Below are positions 24,014 through 32,266 of a stretch of DNA of 44,879 nucleotides, piece after piece (the first letter of the stretch is position 1; the number at the start of each line of letters is the position of its first letter). The notes under the pieces are model-generated. The model was not told where the DNA came from. It did no database searches and worked only from the letters and a program-made list of their open reading frames with translations. The translations under genes and the position numbers were made by a program. Source of the stretch: an uncultured Verrucomicrobiota bacterium (GTDB lineage: Bacteria > Verrucomicrobiota > Kiritimatiellia > CAIQIC01 > Lenti-01); NCBI GenBank assembly GCA_938003985.1, contig CALKWZ010000045.1, positions 1-44,879 of the forward strand. The letters run 5' to 3'.

Positions 24014-25096
24014 CTACTTCTCCGCCTCCGTCGCCGCCGCGATGCGGTCCGCCAGCCATTCCGCCATCCGCCGGTGGTTGCGGTCGTGGAAATGGTTGCT
24101 CGTGATGAAGCCGTCGGCCGGCAGCAGGTTCGTCAAGTCCTCGAACGGCAAATCGCGTTCGGCCGCCAGCCGCGCCAGATCGCGCCGGAAGGCGGCGATC
24201 CAGTTCCCGTCCGGCGTGCCGGCGAAATCGGAACTCAGCGGCGCGGTCGCCACCAGCTTGTGGGTCGCGGGAATTCGCGCGAACTGGTCGAGGAATTCCG
24301 CCAGCAGCTCCGTCGAGCGCGCGTCGTAGGTCAGGTCCAGCCGGCCGCCGGTTCTATCCGGAATCGGGTCGGGCACGGGCGGCGTGCGCGCCTTGCCCGG
24401 CAACTGCCAGAAGCGGTAGGTCGTGCGCGGCGCATAGAACGACTTCTGCGCGCCCGGATAGCGCGTGTCCAGCCACGACCACAGGTAATCGCGCGCGCGC
24501 AGCAGCGGAAAAACCCGCGTCACCCACGCCGCCAGCGTGTCTTCCACCCGGCCGTGCCGGCGCCAGAACGCCCCCGGCAACCGCCGCGCGATCCGCGCTT
24601 CCGTCGGCAACTGCACCAGATCGGTGCGGGGAAACGAAAAGCCCTTGCGGTAGTTCTCCGCGCGGTAGTCCGCGCTGCCGGACACCGAGATCAGCCACAA
24701 CGGCCGCTCGTCCCGCAGCCGCGCGGCCAGCGCGACGTATTCCAGCGACGTCACCCCGTCGATCGACAGGTTCAGCACTTCCCAGCGCGCGATGCCGCCC
24801 GGTTTCCGCTCGTTGAGCAGCGCCTCCAGCCGCGCCGGATAGCCGTTGCGCGCCGGATATTCCCCCCCGTAGGCCTGCGAGTCCGAAATCAGCGCCACGC
24901 ACGCCGCGCCGTCCGCCGTCCGCAAGCTGTCCACGTAGGCCGGCCAATCCCGGAACCGGTACGGATTGCGCGCCGTTTCCACGCCGTTCGCCGGCGGCGG
25001 GAACGCGCGCCGCGCCAAGCCGGTCGCCGCCGCGATCACCGCCAGGCCGATGGCGACCGCCGCCGCGACCTTGATTCTGTACTGCCCCGTGGTCAT
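24014..25096 (-). CDS. Membrane-anchored SGNH-type acyltransferase/esterase
   Basis: 360 residues from ATG 25096 (MTTGQYR); ATG 25117 is an alternative. One N-terminal helix (VAAAVAIGLAVIAAATGLA) anchors it, with the rest in the periplasm. VALISDSQAYGG near residue 75 is the Ser-containing block I of SGNH hydrolases, with Asp-Ser as in DltD/AlgJ-like proteins. SVSGSADYR and the C-terminal HFHDRNHRRMAEWLAD with the Asp-x-x-His dyad complete the site. Paired with MBOAT three bases downstream, it should transfer O-acetyl groups to an envelope polysaccharide. A possible minus-strand promoter is TTGATT (25136-25131), 17 bases, TACCCC (25113-25108). Confidence 0.78.
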   Translation of the reverse strand: MTTGQYRIKVAAAVAIGLAVIAAATGLARRAFPPPANGVETARNPYRFRDWPAYVDSLRTADGAACVALISDSQAYGGEYPARNGYPARLEALLNERKPGGIARWEVLNLSIDGVTSLEYVALAARLRDERPLWLISVSGSADYRAENYRKGFSFPRTDLVQLPTEARIARRLPGAFWRRHGRVEDTLAAWVTRVFPLLRARDYLWSWLDTRYPGAQKSFYAPRTTYRFWQLPGKARTPPVPDPIPDRTGGRLDLTYDARSTELLAEFLDQFARIPATHKLVATAPLSSDFAGTPDGNWIAAFRRDLARLAAERDLPFEDLTNLLPADGFITSNHFHDRNHRRMAEWLADRIAAATEAEK

Positions 25097-25146
25097 GGAA
25101 CTTGCGTGGGGTAGCATCCCCGGCCTTGAAAATCAAGATTCAACGC

Positions 25147-25178
25147 CGCGCGGCGGCGCGCTCCCGCGCCGCCGCGCG
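25147..25178 (-). terminator. GC-rich terminator hairpin after gdhA
   Basis: A perfect 14-bp all-GC stem (25147-25160 with 25165-25178) and a 4-base CTCC loop, 20 bases beyond the gdhA stop on the minus strand. The following minus-strand sequence is only moderately T-rich (GTTGAATCTTGATTTTC), so termination may be partial. Confidence 0.6.
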
Positions 25179-25198
25179 ATCGGATCGGCCGGACTGCC

Positions 25199-26470
25199 TT
25201 ACGGATAGATGCCGCGCAGGGTGGCGGCCTTGGCGACGCGGCTGACGGCCAGGATCTGCGCGGCCATGCGCAGGTCGCACTTCTCGCGCGCGGCCACGTC
25301 GGACACGTCCTGGTAGCTGCGCATCATCAGCCGGTCCAGGCTGCGGTTGACGTCTTCCTCGTCCCAGAAATTCGCCTGCAGGTCCTGCACCCACTCGAAG
25401 TAGGAGACCGTCACGCCGCCGGCGTTCGCCAGGATGTCCGGCACGACCGTCGTGCCGGCCTTGGCCAGGATCTCGTCGGCCTCGGGCGTCGTCGGGCCGT
25501 TGGCGCCTTCGACGACGATCTTGGCCTTCACGGCTCCCGCGTTCTCCGCCGTGATCTGGTTTTCCAGCGCGCACGGCGCCAGGATGTCCACCGGCATCGT
25601 CAGCAGGCGCGCGTTGGCGACGTCGTGGCCTTCCACGTACTCGCCCCCGCCGAAGCCCTTGATCTGGTGGTGCGGGCTCTGCTTCACGTGCGCCAGCAGC
25701 GCCGGCACGTCCAGTCCGCGCGGATTGAACAGGCCGCCGCCGACGTCGGAGACGGCGGTCACCTTGAAGCCCTTGCCGTGCAGGAATTTCGCCGCCGAAC
25801 TGCCCACGTTGCCGAAGCCCTGGATCGCCACGGTGCTCTGCGCCGGATGCAGCCCCTGCCGCTCCGCCGCCGCGATCATCACCGTCGCCACCCCGCGGCC
25901 CGTCGCCTCGCCGCGCCCCTGGCTGCCGCCGATCTCGACGGGCTTGCCCGTCACCACCCCCGGCACCGAATAGCCCACCGTCATCGAATACGTGTCCATC
26001 ATCCACGCCATCGTCTGCGGATTCGTGTTCACGTCCGGCGCGGGAATGTCCTTGGCGGGGCCGATGACGATGGAGATTTCGCTGGTGAACCGGCGCGTCA
26101 TGCGCTCGACTTCGCCGAGGCTCATCCGGGTCGGATCGCAGATGATGCCGCCCTTGGCGCCGCCGTAGGGCAGTCCGATCACGGCGCACTTCCAGGTCAT
26201 CAGCATCGCCAGCGCCTTGACCTCGTCGAGCGTCACGCTGGGATGGTAGCGGATGCCGCCCTTGGTGGGCCCGCGCTCGGAATTGTGCTGCACGCGGTAG
26301 CCCTCGAACACCTCCACGCGGCCGTCGTCCATGCGGATCGGCACCGAGACGACCAAGGCCCGCTCGCAATGGCGCACCTTGGCATGGATGTTCGGATCGA
26401 GGTTCATCCGCTGGGCCACGCGGTCCAGCTGCTGGCAGGCCATGTTCCAAAAACTGAATTTCGAACTCAT
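25199..26470 (-). CDS. gdhA: Glutamate dehydrogenase (Glu/Leu/Phe/Val dehydrogenase family)
   Basis: 423 residues, the usual length of hexameric GDH of the GdhA/GudB type. CCGGAGACATTC gives a ribosome binding site before ATG 26470. It interconverts glutamate and 2-oxoglutarate plus ammonia with NAD(P). The substrate domain holds GPTKGGIRYHP, MTWKCAVIGLPYGGAKGG with the catalytic Lys, and PAPDVNTN with the catalytic Asp. The coenzyme domain shows the Rossmann loop GFGNVGSSAAKFL near 220. The end YFEWVQDLQANFWDEEDVN is highly typical. A promoter with a real leader lies upstream, divergent from the response regulator gene. Confidence 0.97.
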   Translation of the reverse strand: MSSKFSFWNMACQQLDRVAQRMNLDPNIHAKVRHCERALVVSVPIRMDDGRVEVFEGYRVQHNSERGPTKGGIRYHPSVTLDEVKALAMLMTWKCAVIGLPYGGAKGGIICDPTRMSLGEVERMTRRFTSEISIVIGPAKDIPAPDVNTNPQTMAWMMDTYSMTVGYSVPGVVTGKPVEIGGSQGRGEATGRGVATVMIAAAERQGLHPAQSTVAIQGFGNVGSSAAKFLHGKGFKVTAVSDVGGGLFNPRGLDVPALLAHVKQSPHHQIKGFGGGEYVEGHDVANARLLTMPVDILAPCALENQITAENAGAVKAKIVVEGANGPTTPEADEILAKAGTTVVPDILANAGGVTVSYFEWVQDLQANFWDEEDVNRSLDRLMMRSYQDVSDVAAREKCDLRMAAQILAVSRVAKAATLRGIYP

Positions 26471-26503
26471 GAATGTCTCCGGTTTCGTTTCTTCCGTCGG
26501 AAA

Positions 26504-26532
26504 AGAATATCCTTCCGCCCGGGCCGTGCCAA
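26504..26532 (-). promoter_or_regulatory. Promoter of gdhA
   Basis: On the minus strand: TTGGCA (26532-26527), 17 bases, TATTCT (26509-26504). The predicted leader is about 25 bases and includes the GGAGA ribosome binding site. Confidence 0.6.
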
Positions 26533-26576
26533 GCTATTCCGCGCCCGGCTTAACCGAATCGGAACAGGGGCTTGCG

Positions 26577-26605
26577 TTGACAAGGTTTCGTCGGCCAGAT
26601 ATGGT
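26577..26605 (+). promoter_or_regulatory. Promoter of the receiver-domain gene
   Basis: TTGACA (26577-26582), an exact consensus -35, 17 bases, TATGGT (26600-26605). Transcription would begin near 26612, about 30 bases before ATG 26642. Confidence 0.65.
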
Positions 26606-26641
26606 TGCGGCATCTTTAAATCCCTTTACCGACATCCTCCC

Positions 26642-27025
26642 ATGGCCAAGATCCTGATCATCGACGACGACGAAGCCGTGCGCGAATATCTCGCCACCCT
26701 CGTCACGCGCTTGCACCACGAAGCCTGCAAGGCGGCCACCTGCGCCCAAGGCCTCGCCCTCCTCGCCGATCCGACCGTGCAGGTCGTCATCGCCGACATC
26801 TATCTGCCCGACAGCCCGCCCCTCAACGACTGGGTCGACCAGCTCAAGAAGACGGCCGCCGGCCGGCCGTTGATTCTGATCACCGGCGAGCCCTCCGAAG
26901 CCCTGGCCGCCAAGGCCCAGCGCGGCGAAGTCATGGCGTTCCTGTCCAAGCCGTTCGAGCTGGCGTTCATCAAAGGCCTGCTGGCCCGCGCCACCGGTCC
27001 GGGAACGTCCTCCGCCCCGGTCTAG
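26642..27025 (+). CDS. Stand-alone response-regulator receiver protein
   Basis: 127 residues from ATG 26642. A complete CheY-like receiver domain with Asp8-Asp9 in the acidic pocket (ILIIDDDEAVREYL), phosphoacceptor Asp52 (VVIADIYLPD), Thr81 (LILITGEP) and Lys103 (FLSKPFE). There is no output domain, so it acts through protein contacts, as in a phosphorelay or by regulating another protein. No histidine kinase is adjacent; glutamate dehydrogenase lies divergent upstream and a mechanosensitive channel downstream. It has its own near-consensus promoter, and the following gene has a separate one. Confidence 0.93.
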   Translation: MAKILIIDDDEAVREYLATLVTRLHHEACKAATCAQGLALLADPTVQVVIADIYLPDSPPLNDWVDQLKKTAAGRPLILITGEPSEALAAKAQRGEVMAFLSKPFELAFIKGLLARATGPGTSSAPV

Positions 27026-27041
27026 TCCGGCCCCCCGGCCC

Positions 27042-27070
27042 TTGCCATCTGCCCGCGCGGACGCTACCCT
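27042..27070 (+). promoter_or_regulatory. Promoter of the mscS gene, leaderless geometry
   Basis: TTGCCA (27042-27047), 17 bases, TACCCT (27065-27070), then 6 bases to ATG 27077, with no Shine-Dalgarno sequence. Confidence 0.6.
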
Positions 27071-27076
27071 GTCCGC

Positions 27077-27922
27077 ATGAATCCGCAGCTCGTCCAGGAA
27101 TCCCTCGCGCGCGTTGTCTGGTCCGGCGCCGGCCTGACCCTCACCCTGCGCGAAGTGCTCCTCGCGCTGGCGCTCGTGCTGGGCGGCGGCCTCGCCAGCC
27201 GTCTGGTCGCCGCGCTCTTCCGCCGGCGCATCGCCCCGCGCATGGCGGCTTCCCGCCAGACCCGCGAACTCGCGCCGCGCTGGATTTTCCTCGGCCTCTG
27301 GGCCCTGTTCCTGCTCGCCGCGCTGCGCGTCCTCGGCGTGCCGCTGACCGTCTTCAACTTCCTCGGCGGCGCCATCGCCCTCGGCTTCGGCTTCGGCGCG
27401 CAGAACCTCTGCAGCAACCTCATCAGCGGCGCCATCATCCTCGTCGCCCGCCCCTACAAGCTCGGCGACATCGTCGAAGTCGATGGCCAGGCCGGCACGG
27501 TCCTGTCCATCGGCCTGCGCGCCACCGAAGTCCTCACCTACGACGGCGTCAATCTCCTCGTTCCCAACTCCAACTTCCTTTCCAACACCATCGTCAACCG
27601 CACCAATTTCGACCGCTCCCTGCGCGGCCTCGTCACGATCACCGCCGCCTACGGCACCGATTCGCGCCTCGTGGACGAAACCCTCCGCGCCGCCGCCGCC
27701 GCCCACCCCGCCGTCATTCAGGCCCCCGGCAAGGCCCCTTGGACCATCTTCGACGACTTCGGCGACAGCGGCCTCAAGTTCAAGCTCTTCTTCTGGGTGG
27801 ACACCACCCGCGCCAGCGTCGCCGCCGTCGCCAGCGACGTCCGCCACGCCGTCCTCGCCGCCTTCCGCGAAAAGAACCTCGCCATCCCCTACCCCCAGCT
27901 CGTCGTCCACGCCCCCAAATGA
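27077..27922 (+). CDS. MscS-family mechanosensitive channel
   Basis: 281 residues. Hydrophobic helices lie at about 25-48, 70-90 and 96-122; the last is the pore-lining TM3, rich in small residues (NFLGGAIALGFGFGAQNLCSNLISGA). The beta domain of MscS follows, with IILVARPYKLGDIVEVDGQAGTVLSIGLRATEVLTYDG, the VPNSNFLSNTIVN stretch and the C-terminal alpha/beta domain. It opens under membrane tension to release solutes during osmotic downshock. The minimal three-helix form matches E. coli MscS. The gene stands alone with its own abutting promoter and is followed by an array of palindromes. Confidence 0.95.
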   Translation: MNPQLVQESLARVVWSGAGLTLTLREVLLALALVLGGGLASRLVAALFRRRIAPRMAASRQTRELAPRWIFLGLWALFLLAALRVLGVPLTVFNFLGGAIALGFGFGAQNLCSNLISGAIILVARPYKLGDIVEVDGQAGTVLSIGLRATEVLTYDGVNLLVPNSNFLSNTIVNRTNFDRSLRGLVTITAAYGTDSRLVDETLRAAAAAHPAVIQAPGKAPWTIFDDFGDSGLKFKLFFWVDTTRASVAAVASDVRHAVLAAFREKNLAIPYPQLVVHAPK

Positions 27923-27926
27923 GACC

Positions 27927-28009
27927 TTTTTACGTACTACGTAAAACCGGGCGCAAAGTTTTTACGTTCTACGTAAAAACCGCCCAAAGTTTTTACGTTC
28001 TACGTAAAA
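27927..28009. repeat. Array of three palindromes, 31-32 bp period
   Basis: Units at 27927-27946, 27959-27979 and 27990-28009, each made of arms TTTTACGT/ACGTAAAA around a 3-base centre (ACT or TCT). Spacers of 10-12 bases include CGGGCGCAAAG and CGCCCAAAG. Each unit can fold into a hairpin. The array begins 4 bases after the mscS stop, before a GC hairpin at 28026-28050. Confidence 0.85.
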
Positions 28010-28025
28010 CTCTTCGCGCGCCAGA

Positions 28026-28050
28026 CACCCACGCCCTTGCGGCGTGGGTG
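28026..28050. repeat. Single hairpin of the CCTTGCG-loop repeat family
   Basis: Stem CACCCACGC/GCGTGGGTG (9 bp) around loop CCTTGCG. It has the same loop as the two-hairpin elements at 6085 and 35521, but its stem has a compensated C-G swap next to the loop. Only one hairpin is present here. It lies 33 bases before the GH20-like gene. Confidence 0.75.
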
Positions 28051-28082
28051 AACCAGGTCCGTCCCTGCGGCGGCTCCCCGGC

Positions 28083-29825
28083 ATGCTCCGCCTGATTCCA
28101 GCCCCGACCGCCGTCCGCCCGCAAGCCGGCGCGTGCGTCCTGCCCGCGCCGCCCACGGCCTGCGTTCCGGACCACCTCGATCCGCGCGTCGCCCAGGTCC
28201 TGCACGAACTCTTTCCCGGCCTGCACCACGTCGCCTGCCGGCAGGCCCACGCCGCGATCCGCCTGGAAACCGCCGCCGGCCCGGCCGAATCCTATCGGCT
28301 GCGCATCGCGCCCGACGGCATCGCCATCGCCGCGCCCGACGCCGCCGGCTTCTTCTACGCCCTCCAGACCCTCCGCCAGATCCGCGCGCAGGGCGGCGCC
28401 GCCCTGCCTTGCTGCGAAATCGAAGACGCCCCGGCCTGGCCGCTGCGCGGCTATTACCTCGACGTCAGTCGCGGCCGCGTCCCGCGCCTCGAGCTGCTCA
28501 AGCGCCGCGTGCGCCTGCTCGCGTCCCTCAAGATCAACCACCTCCAGCTCTACTTCGAACACCCCTTCCGCTTCCGCTTCGATCCCGCCATCGCCGGCGA
28601 CGGCGACGCCTACGACGCGGACGACCTGAAAGCCCTCGACGCGTTCTGCCGCGAGCACTTTATCGAACTCGTGCCCTCCTTCACCTGCTTCGGGCACCTC
28701 GGCCGCATCTTGTCGCTGCCGCCCTACCGGCACCTCGCCGAAGTCGAATTCCCCGCCCCCTCGTGGGAAGCCGCCACCTGGCTCCAGCGCCTGCGCGGGT
28801 GCACCATCCACACCCGCGACCCCGCAGCGCAAGACCTGTTGCGCCGGATCCTCGACGAATTCCTGCCGTGTTTCACGTCGCCCCGCTTCAATCTCTGCGG
28901 CGACGAAACCTACGATCTGGGCCGGCGCACCCCCGACGCCACGCCGGCCGACCTGGCCCGCCAGTACGTCGACCACGTCCGCTTTCTCCAAGGCGAAGCC
29001 GCGCGCCACGGCAAGTCCCTCATGCTCTGGGGCGACATGCTGCTCAAGCACCCCGAAGCCATCGGCGATCTGCCCCCCGGCTGCGAAATCCTCGACTGGG
29101 CCTACTTCCCCTCGAACAAGTTCGAGAAGTGCGGCGAGTTCATTTCCCGCGGCCTGCCCACGGCCGTCTGCCCCTCCGTGCGCGGGTTCGGCCGCGTCTT
29201 CAACGCCGTCGAAGAAGCCCGCGGCGTTTTGGCGAAATATGCGCGCATCGGCAAGGAACTCGGCGCGCGCGGCCTGCTCAACACCGATTGGGGCGATTAC
29301 GGCCACTTCAACGTGCCGCCCGCCGCCCTCCACGGCCTGGCCCTCGGCGCGCAGCTCGCCTGGAATCCCGCCAACGACGCCGACGCCGATTTCGACCGCG
29401 CCTTCTCGAAAATCGTTTTCGGCGCCGACGATTCCCGCCCCGCCGAACTCTTTTCCCTCGCCGGCTCCGTGCCCGAAGCCGCCGCCGCCTGGCCCTTCGC
29501 GCCGCTGAAAAACGTGCCGCCGCCGGCCGATCCCGCCCCGTTGCGGGAAATCGCGGCTCAAGCCCCGGCCTGGGCCGACGGATTCACCAAGCTCGCGGCC
29601 ACCGAATGGGCCGACGAGACCGATCACGCGCAGCTGGCGCTGGCGTGCCGGTTCCTGCAGTTCGGCGCGCTCGTCGCTTCCGGCGCGCCCGCCGCGCAGA
29701 CCCGCCCGCTGCTCGACGAGCTCGAAAAAGCCCTCGCCCCCCTCTGGTTCGCCGAAAGCCTCCCCCGCGGCCTCCTCGACCTCCACGCCCGCGGCTTCGA
29801 ACCGATGCGGCAACGCCTCGGCTGA
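28083..29825 (+). CDS. GH20-family beta-N-acetylhexosaminidase-like protein
   Basis: 580 residues from ATG 28083. The N-terminal alpha/beta domain (about 1-115) shows YRLRIAPDGIAIAAPDAAGFFYALQTLRQI, the typical GH20b layout. The TIM barrel starts at RGYYLDVSRGRVPRLELLKR. NLCGDETYDLG places the catalytic Asp274-Glu275 pair in the position of the GGDE of hexosaminidases. LMLWGDMLLKHPE and LNTDWGDYGHF are further barrel motifs. Substrate-assisted cleavage of GlcNAc or GalNAc ends is expected. No signal peptide is seen, so the enzyme may act in the cytoplasm. The last 120 residues form a helical extension. No SD or clear promoter was found. Confidence 0.88.
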   Translation: MLRLIPAPTAVRPQAGACVLPAPPTACVPDHLDPRVAQVLHELFPGLHHVACRQAHAAIRLETAAGPAESYRLRIAPDGIAIAAPDAAGFFYALQTLRQIRAQGGAALPCCEIEDAPAWPLRGYYLDVSRGRVPRLELLKRRVRLLASLKINHLQLYFEHPFRFRFDPAIAGDGDAYDADDLKALDAFCREHFIELVPSFTCFGHLGRILSLPPYRHLAEVEFPAPSWEAATWLQRLRGCTIHTRDPAAQDLLRRILDEFLPCFTSPRFNLCGDETYDLGRRTPDATPADLARQYVDHVRFLQGEAARHGKSLMLWGDMLLKHPEAIGDLPPGCEILDWAYFPSNKFEKCGEFISRGLPTAVCPSVRGFGRVFNAVEEARGVLAKYARIGKELGARGLLNTDWGDYGHFNVPPAALHGLALGAQLAWNPANDADADFDRAFSKIVFGADDSRPAELFSLAGSVPEAAAAWPFAPLKNVPPPADPAPLREIAAQAPAWADGFTKLAATEWADETDHAQLALACRFLQFGALVASGAPAAQTRPLLDELEKALAPLWFAESLPRGLLDLHARGFEPMRQRLG

Positions 29826-29836
29826 AGAAAGCCCAT

Positions 29837-30313
29837 CTAGCGTTCCGGCGGCTCCGGCTTGACCAGCCGGAAGAAACAAGGGCTCCCGCCGACTGCGACA
29901 CGATAGATCAGCAACCGCCCCTCTACCGTCCATTCGCCGGACGGAACCGCCCCCCAAGATCCGGCCCCGACGGCCGAATTGGTTTCCAGACGCCAGTCCG
30001 AGGCCAACGAAGTCCAATAGACCTTGTTCGTCCCGTTCTCCTTCTCGATGCCGAGGGTTTCCCAGGCGGTCACCATCGACCCGCTCCCCCCTTCGCCCAA
30101 CGCGAAGTCTCCACCCTGCATCCGGCCCCACTCCGCCGGGGCGGGCTGGCCCACCACGCTGAAATCCCCGCCCGAAATCTCCCCCTCGTTGATCACCTTG
30201 GCCCATCGGAGTTCCAAGTCGTCCCCGAATGCCGGCGCAAACGGAACCAGCATCCAGAGGCAATACCATGCCCGGATCCATCCGATCCATCGGAACGCGC
30301 GAAGGACATTCAC
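29837..30313 (-). CDS. Exported hypothetical protein with GGDF/GG-type repeats
   Basis: 158 residues from GTG 30313, which overlaps the stop of the upstream gene (GTGA). The hydrophobic N-terminus (WIGWIRAWYCLWMLVPFAPAFG) should direct export. The mature part has two short repeats, GEISGGDFSVVGQPAPAEWG and MQGGDFALGEGGSG, of the 'GG-F/Y-x-L-x-G' type common in exported proteins of planctomycetes and verrucomicrobia, then a C-terminal beta segment ending in FFRLVKP, a frequent end of such proteins. Function is unknown. Translational coupling to the preceding tail-fibre-like gene suggests the two products work together at the cell surface. Confidence 0.65.
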   Translation of the reverse strand: MNVLRAFRWIGWIRAWYCLWMLVPFAPAFGDDLELRWAKVINEGEISGGDFSVVGQPAPAEWGRMQGGDFALGEGGSGSMVTAWETLGIEKENGTNKVYWTSLASDWRLETNSAVGAGSWGAVPSGEWTVEGRLLIYRVAVGGSPCFFRLVKPEPPER

Positions 30314-31521
30314 GGCGACTCTCCCTCCACGGCGCGCTGTTGGATGACGGCTTTGCCGGCGCCGCCCAGCCGTTCGCCCTGCACCAGATAGTCGAACCAT
30401 CCGTACCGGGGCTCGTGGAAATCGTCCGCCACCTGTAATTCGGATGGACTGATGGAGACGGTATAGAGGTTCAGCGGTTCTCCGCGCGGGGTGAGTTGCA
30501 CCGTCAGACCTTCCGGGGAGGTGACCATCGCGAAGTGCTCCGGCAGGGGAACCACGGCGAATCCGCCCATCAATTGCGCCGTCCCCCGCACGTAGGTCCC
30601 CGCTTCCGGCCCGTCCAAGGCGGTATAGACGATCCAACTTCCGGGAACCGTGGGATGCGCCTGATACGTGTTCTTGACCCCCACGACGTCCAGATCGCCT
30701 ACGGCCACGATGGGCGAGCCGTACGGATCGCCCTGCAGATATCCCCCCACCACGACCTTCGACCCGGTTTCCAAACCGCCGGTCACGGCGACAGCGCAGT
30801 CGAACCGGGACGTCCCCCCCTGCACGCTCCAGCCCGAGTCCCCGATGAACGATACGGGCCCGTTCGAGGACAGGATGCCGCCGTAGGCTTCAAGCGGACC
30901 GTCCACGACCACCAGCCCCTCCTGGAACGAAGCCCCTTGCTGGGCATTGAAGGTGGTGGTGTCCAGTCCCCCATGGACGTCGACGCGGCCGACCACGTTC
31001 AGATTTCCCTCCACGTGCGAATAGCCGTAGACATAGCTCGGACCGTTGACCTGCAGGCGGCTCTCGGGCGAGGAGTCGCCGATCTCCAGTTGCTGGCCGA
31101 TGTAGACGTAGTCCGCCGCCAAGCCGCCGGCGTAGTTGGCATACAGCGCGTAGTGCGTCAGCGAGGCGGGCTGGCGCGGTTCCAGCGTCGTATAGGTCGG
31201 CGAATTGGTCCGTTTCGCTTGGACCTCCAGCCAGCGGGCTTCTCCGTTGAAGGTGTCGACCTGCTCGCCGAAATCCAGACGCACGGTGAATTCGCCGTTG
31301 GACACGTTCACGCCGGAGCATTCCACCGCCGGAGCCACGGCGGCCCCGCCCATGCCGGCGTCAAAGAGCGTGAACCGAAAATCGTAGATCCCGTTGGCCA
31401 AGCTGCCTTGGTCCTGCAGGGTTCCGCGGTAATCGAAGGCCGTACCGATGGGCGCGGCGCGCGCGACCCATGTTCCGGCAAGTCCAATCGCACAGGCGAA
31501 CAGCACGACCGTGGTTTTCAT
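30310..31521 (-). CDS. Exported tail-fibre-like protein
   Basis: 403 residues, AAGGAGGG before ATG 31521. The signal peptide MKTTVVLFACAIGLAGTWVARA precedes the mature APIGTAFDYRGTLQDQGSLA. This start, FDYRGTLQDQG...ANGIYDFRFTLFDA and GEFTVRLDFGE...FNGEARWLEVQ...YTTLEPRQPASLTHYALYA, is a recurrent N-terminal module of PVC bacterial secreted proteins. The middle (about 150-290) is a run of short beta repeats with V-x-G patterns, like trimeric fibre shafts. The end resembles fibre C-terminal domains. There is no catalytic motif. Surface appendage or adhesin is inferred. A weak promoter, TTGCCG-17-TACGCT, may lie in the gap upstream. Confidence 0.7.
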   Translation of the reverse strand: MKTTVVLFACAIGLAGTWVARAAPIGTAFDYRGTLQDQGSLANGIYDFRFTLFDAGMGGAAVAPAVECSGVNVSNGEFTVRLDFGEQVDTFNGEARWLEVQAKRTNSPTYTTLEPRQPASLTHYALYANYAGGLAADYVYIGQQLEIGDSSPESRLQVNGPSYVYGYSHVEGNLNVVGRVDVHGGLDTTTFNAQQGASFQEGLVVVDGPLEAYGGILSSNGPVSFIGDSGWSVQGGTSRFDCAVAVTGGLETGSKVVVGGYLQGDPYGSPIVAVGDLDVVGVKNTYQAHPTVPGSWIVYTALDGPEAGTYVRGTAQLMGGFAVVPLPEHFAMVTSPEGLTVQLTPRGEPLNLYTVSISPSELQVADDFHEPRYGWFDYLVQGERLGGAGKAVIQQRAVEGESP

Positions 31522-31882
31522 CGGACAGCCCTCCTTGTCTGCAAGCGATCTCAGATTTGCCGCGTTTCCCGCCCGTTGTTCTTGCCTTCCTAGCTGAAAG
31601 CGTAGGTCCGGGCCGCGACGCCGGCAAACGAAATATTATTCGACCTCGATTCGTCTGGGCATGATTGGACCGCTCTCCAAACCCATTTTTAACGCGATGC
31701 CATCGGATCGACGGATTCCACTTGCTCCATTTGCACGACGCGGGTGTTGCGCCGCATCGGGTCCCGCCGGAATGGAACTCGACGGCGGCGATCGGCCCCG
31801 CGCTGGAAGAGACGATTCGGTTCCGGCAAGACAGGCTTGCCAGAACGTCCACTTGGGGATTACCGTCTTCTCACAGCGCACG
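31522..31882. other. Divergent intergenic region without a gene
   Basis: 361 bases between the tail-fibre-like gene (minus) and a small membrane protein gene (plus). It holds the Shine-Dalgarno sequence of the former, an AT-richer patch around 31631-31645 (AAATATTATT), a GGCAAG/CTTGCC hairpin at 31821-31845, and a candidate plus-strand promoter TTGCCA (31838-31843), 18 bases, TACCGT (31862-31867). I found no convincing coding sequence here. Confidence 0.5.
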
Positions 31883-32236
31883 ATGGACTCCTCTATCCCC
31901 GCCCAACCCAAACCCTCCCAAGGCCAGCGCCTGAACCGCGCGTTCGGGCCGGTCGTGGCGGGGCTGATCATCGATTTCGTGGATCTGGCCACGTTCGGGC
32001 CGATCGGTTCGTATCTCGGCTTGCCCCTCGGGGCCTTTGCCGGTTATTGGATGGGCCGGGCGCTCGGCCTCGAACGCAAGCCGTCCCTGCTCTGCGCGTT
32101 TCTGGCCGGCATCTATTGCATGATCCCCGGCACGGAAATGATCCCCGTCGCCACCGTCGTCGGCGCCGTCGCGCGCTACCGCGAGTCCGCTCCCAAACCG
32201 GACACCGCGCCGGCCGAGCCACGCCAGCCGTCCTAA
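31883..32236 (+). CDS. Small membrane protein, unknown
   Basis: 117 residues from ATG 31883. A polar N-terminus of about 18 residues is followed by helices VVAGLIIDFVDLATFGPIG, LGLPLGAFAGYWMGRALG and LLCAFLAGIYCMIPGTEMIPVATVVGAVA, an integral membrane protein with three or so segments. Residues Asp-Phe-Val-Asp and Gly-Pro-Ile-Gly within the membrane are unusual and may be functional. The C-terminus is Pro/Ala-rich and soluble. I do not recognise the family. The frame is open upstream, but the composition becomes non-protein-like there, so the later ATG was chosen. Confidence 0.55.
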   Translation: MDSSIPAQPKPSQGQRLNRAFGPVVAGLIIDFVDLATFGPIGSYLGLPLGAFAGYWMGRALGLERKPSLLCAFLAGIYCMIPGTEMIPVATVVGAVARYRESAPKPDTAPAEPRQPS

Positions 32237-32266
32237 CTCGTTTTCGCTCCGGGTTGGACGATTTTT

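Noticed and set aside
27927..28009. CRISPR-like array
   Set aside because: Only three units, palindromic throughout, with 10-12 base spacers that resemble each other, and no cas genes in the window.
31522..31882. Coding sequence continuing upstream of the small membrane protein at 31883
   Set aside because: The frame is open, but the residues are low-complexity and charged with no hydrophobic pattern or motif, and the DNA looks intergenic (AT-rich patch, hairpin).
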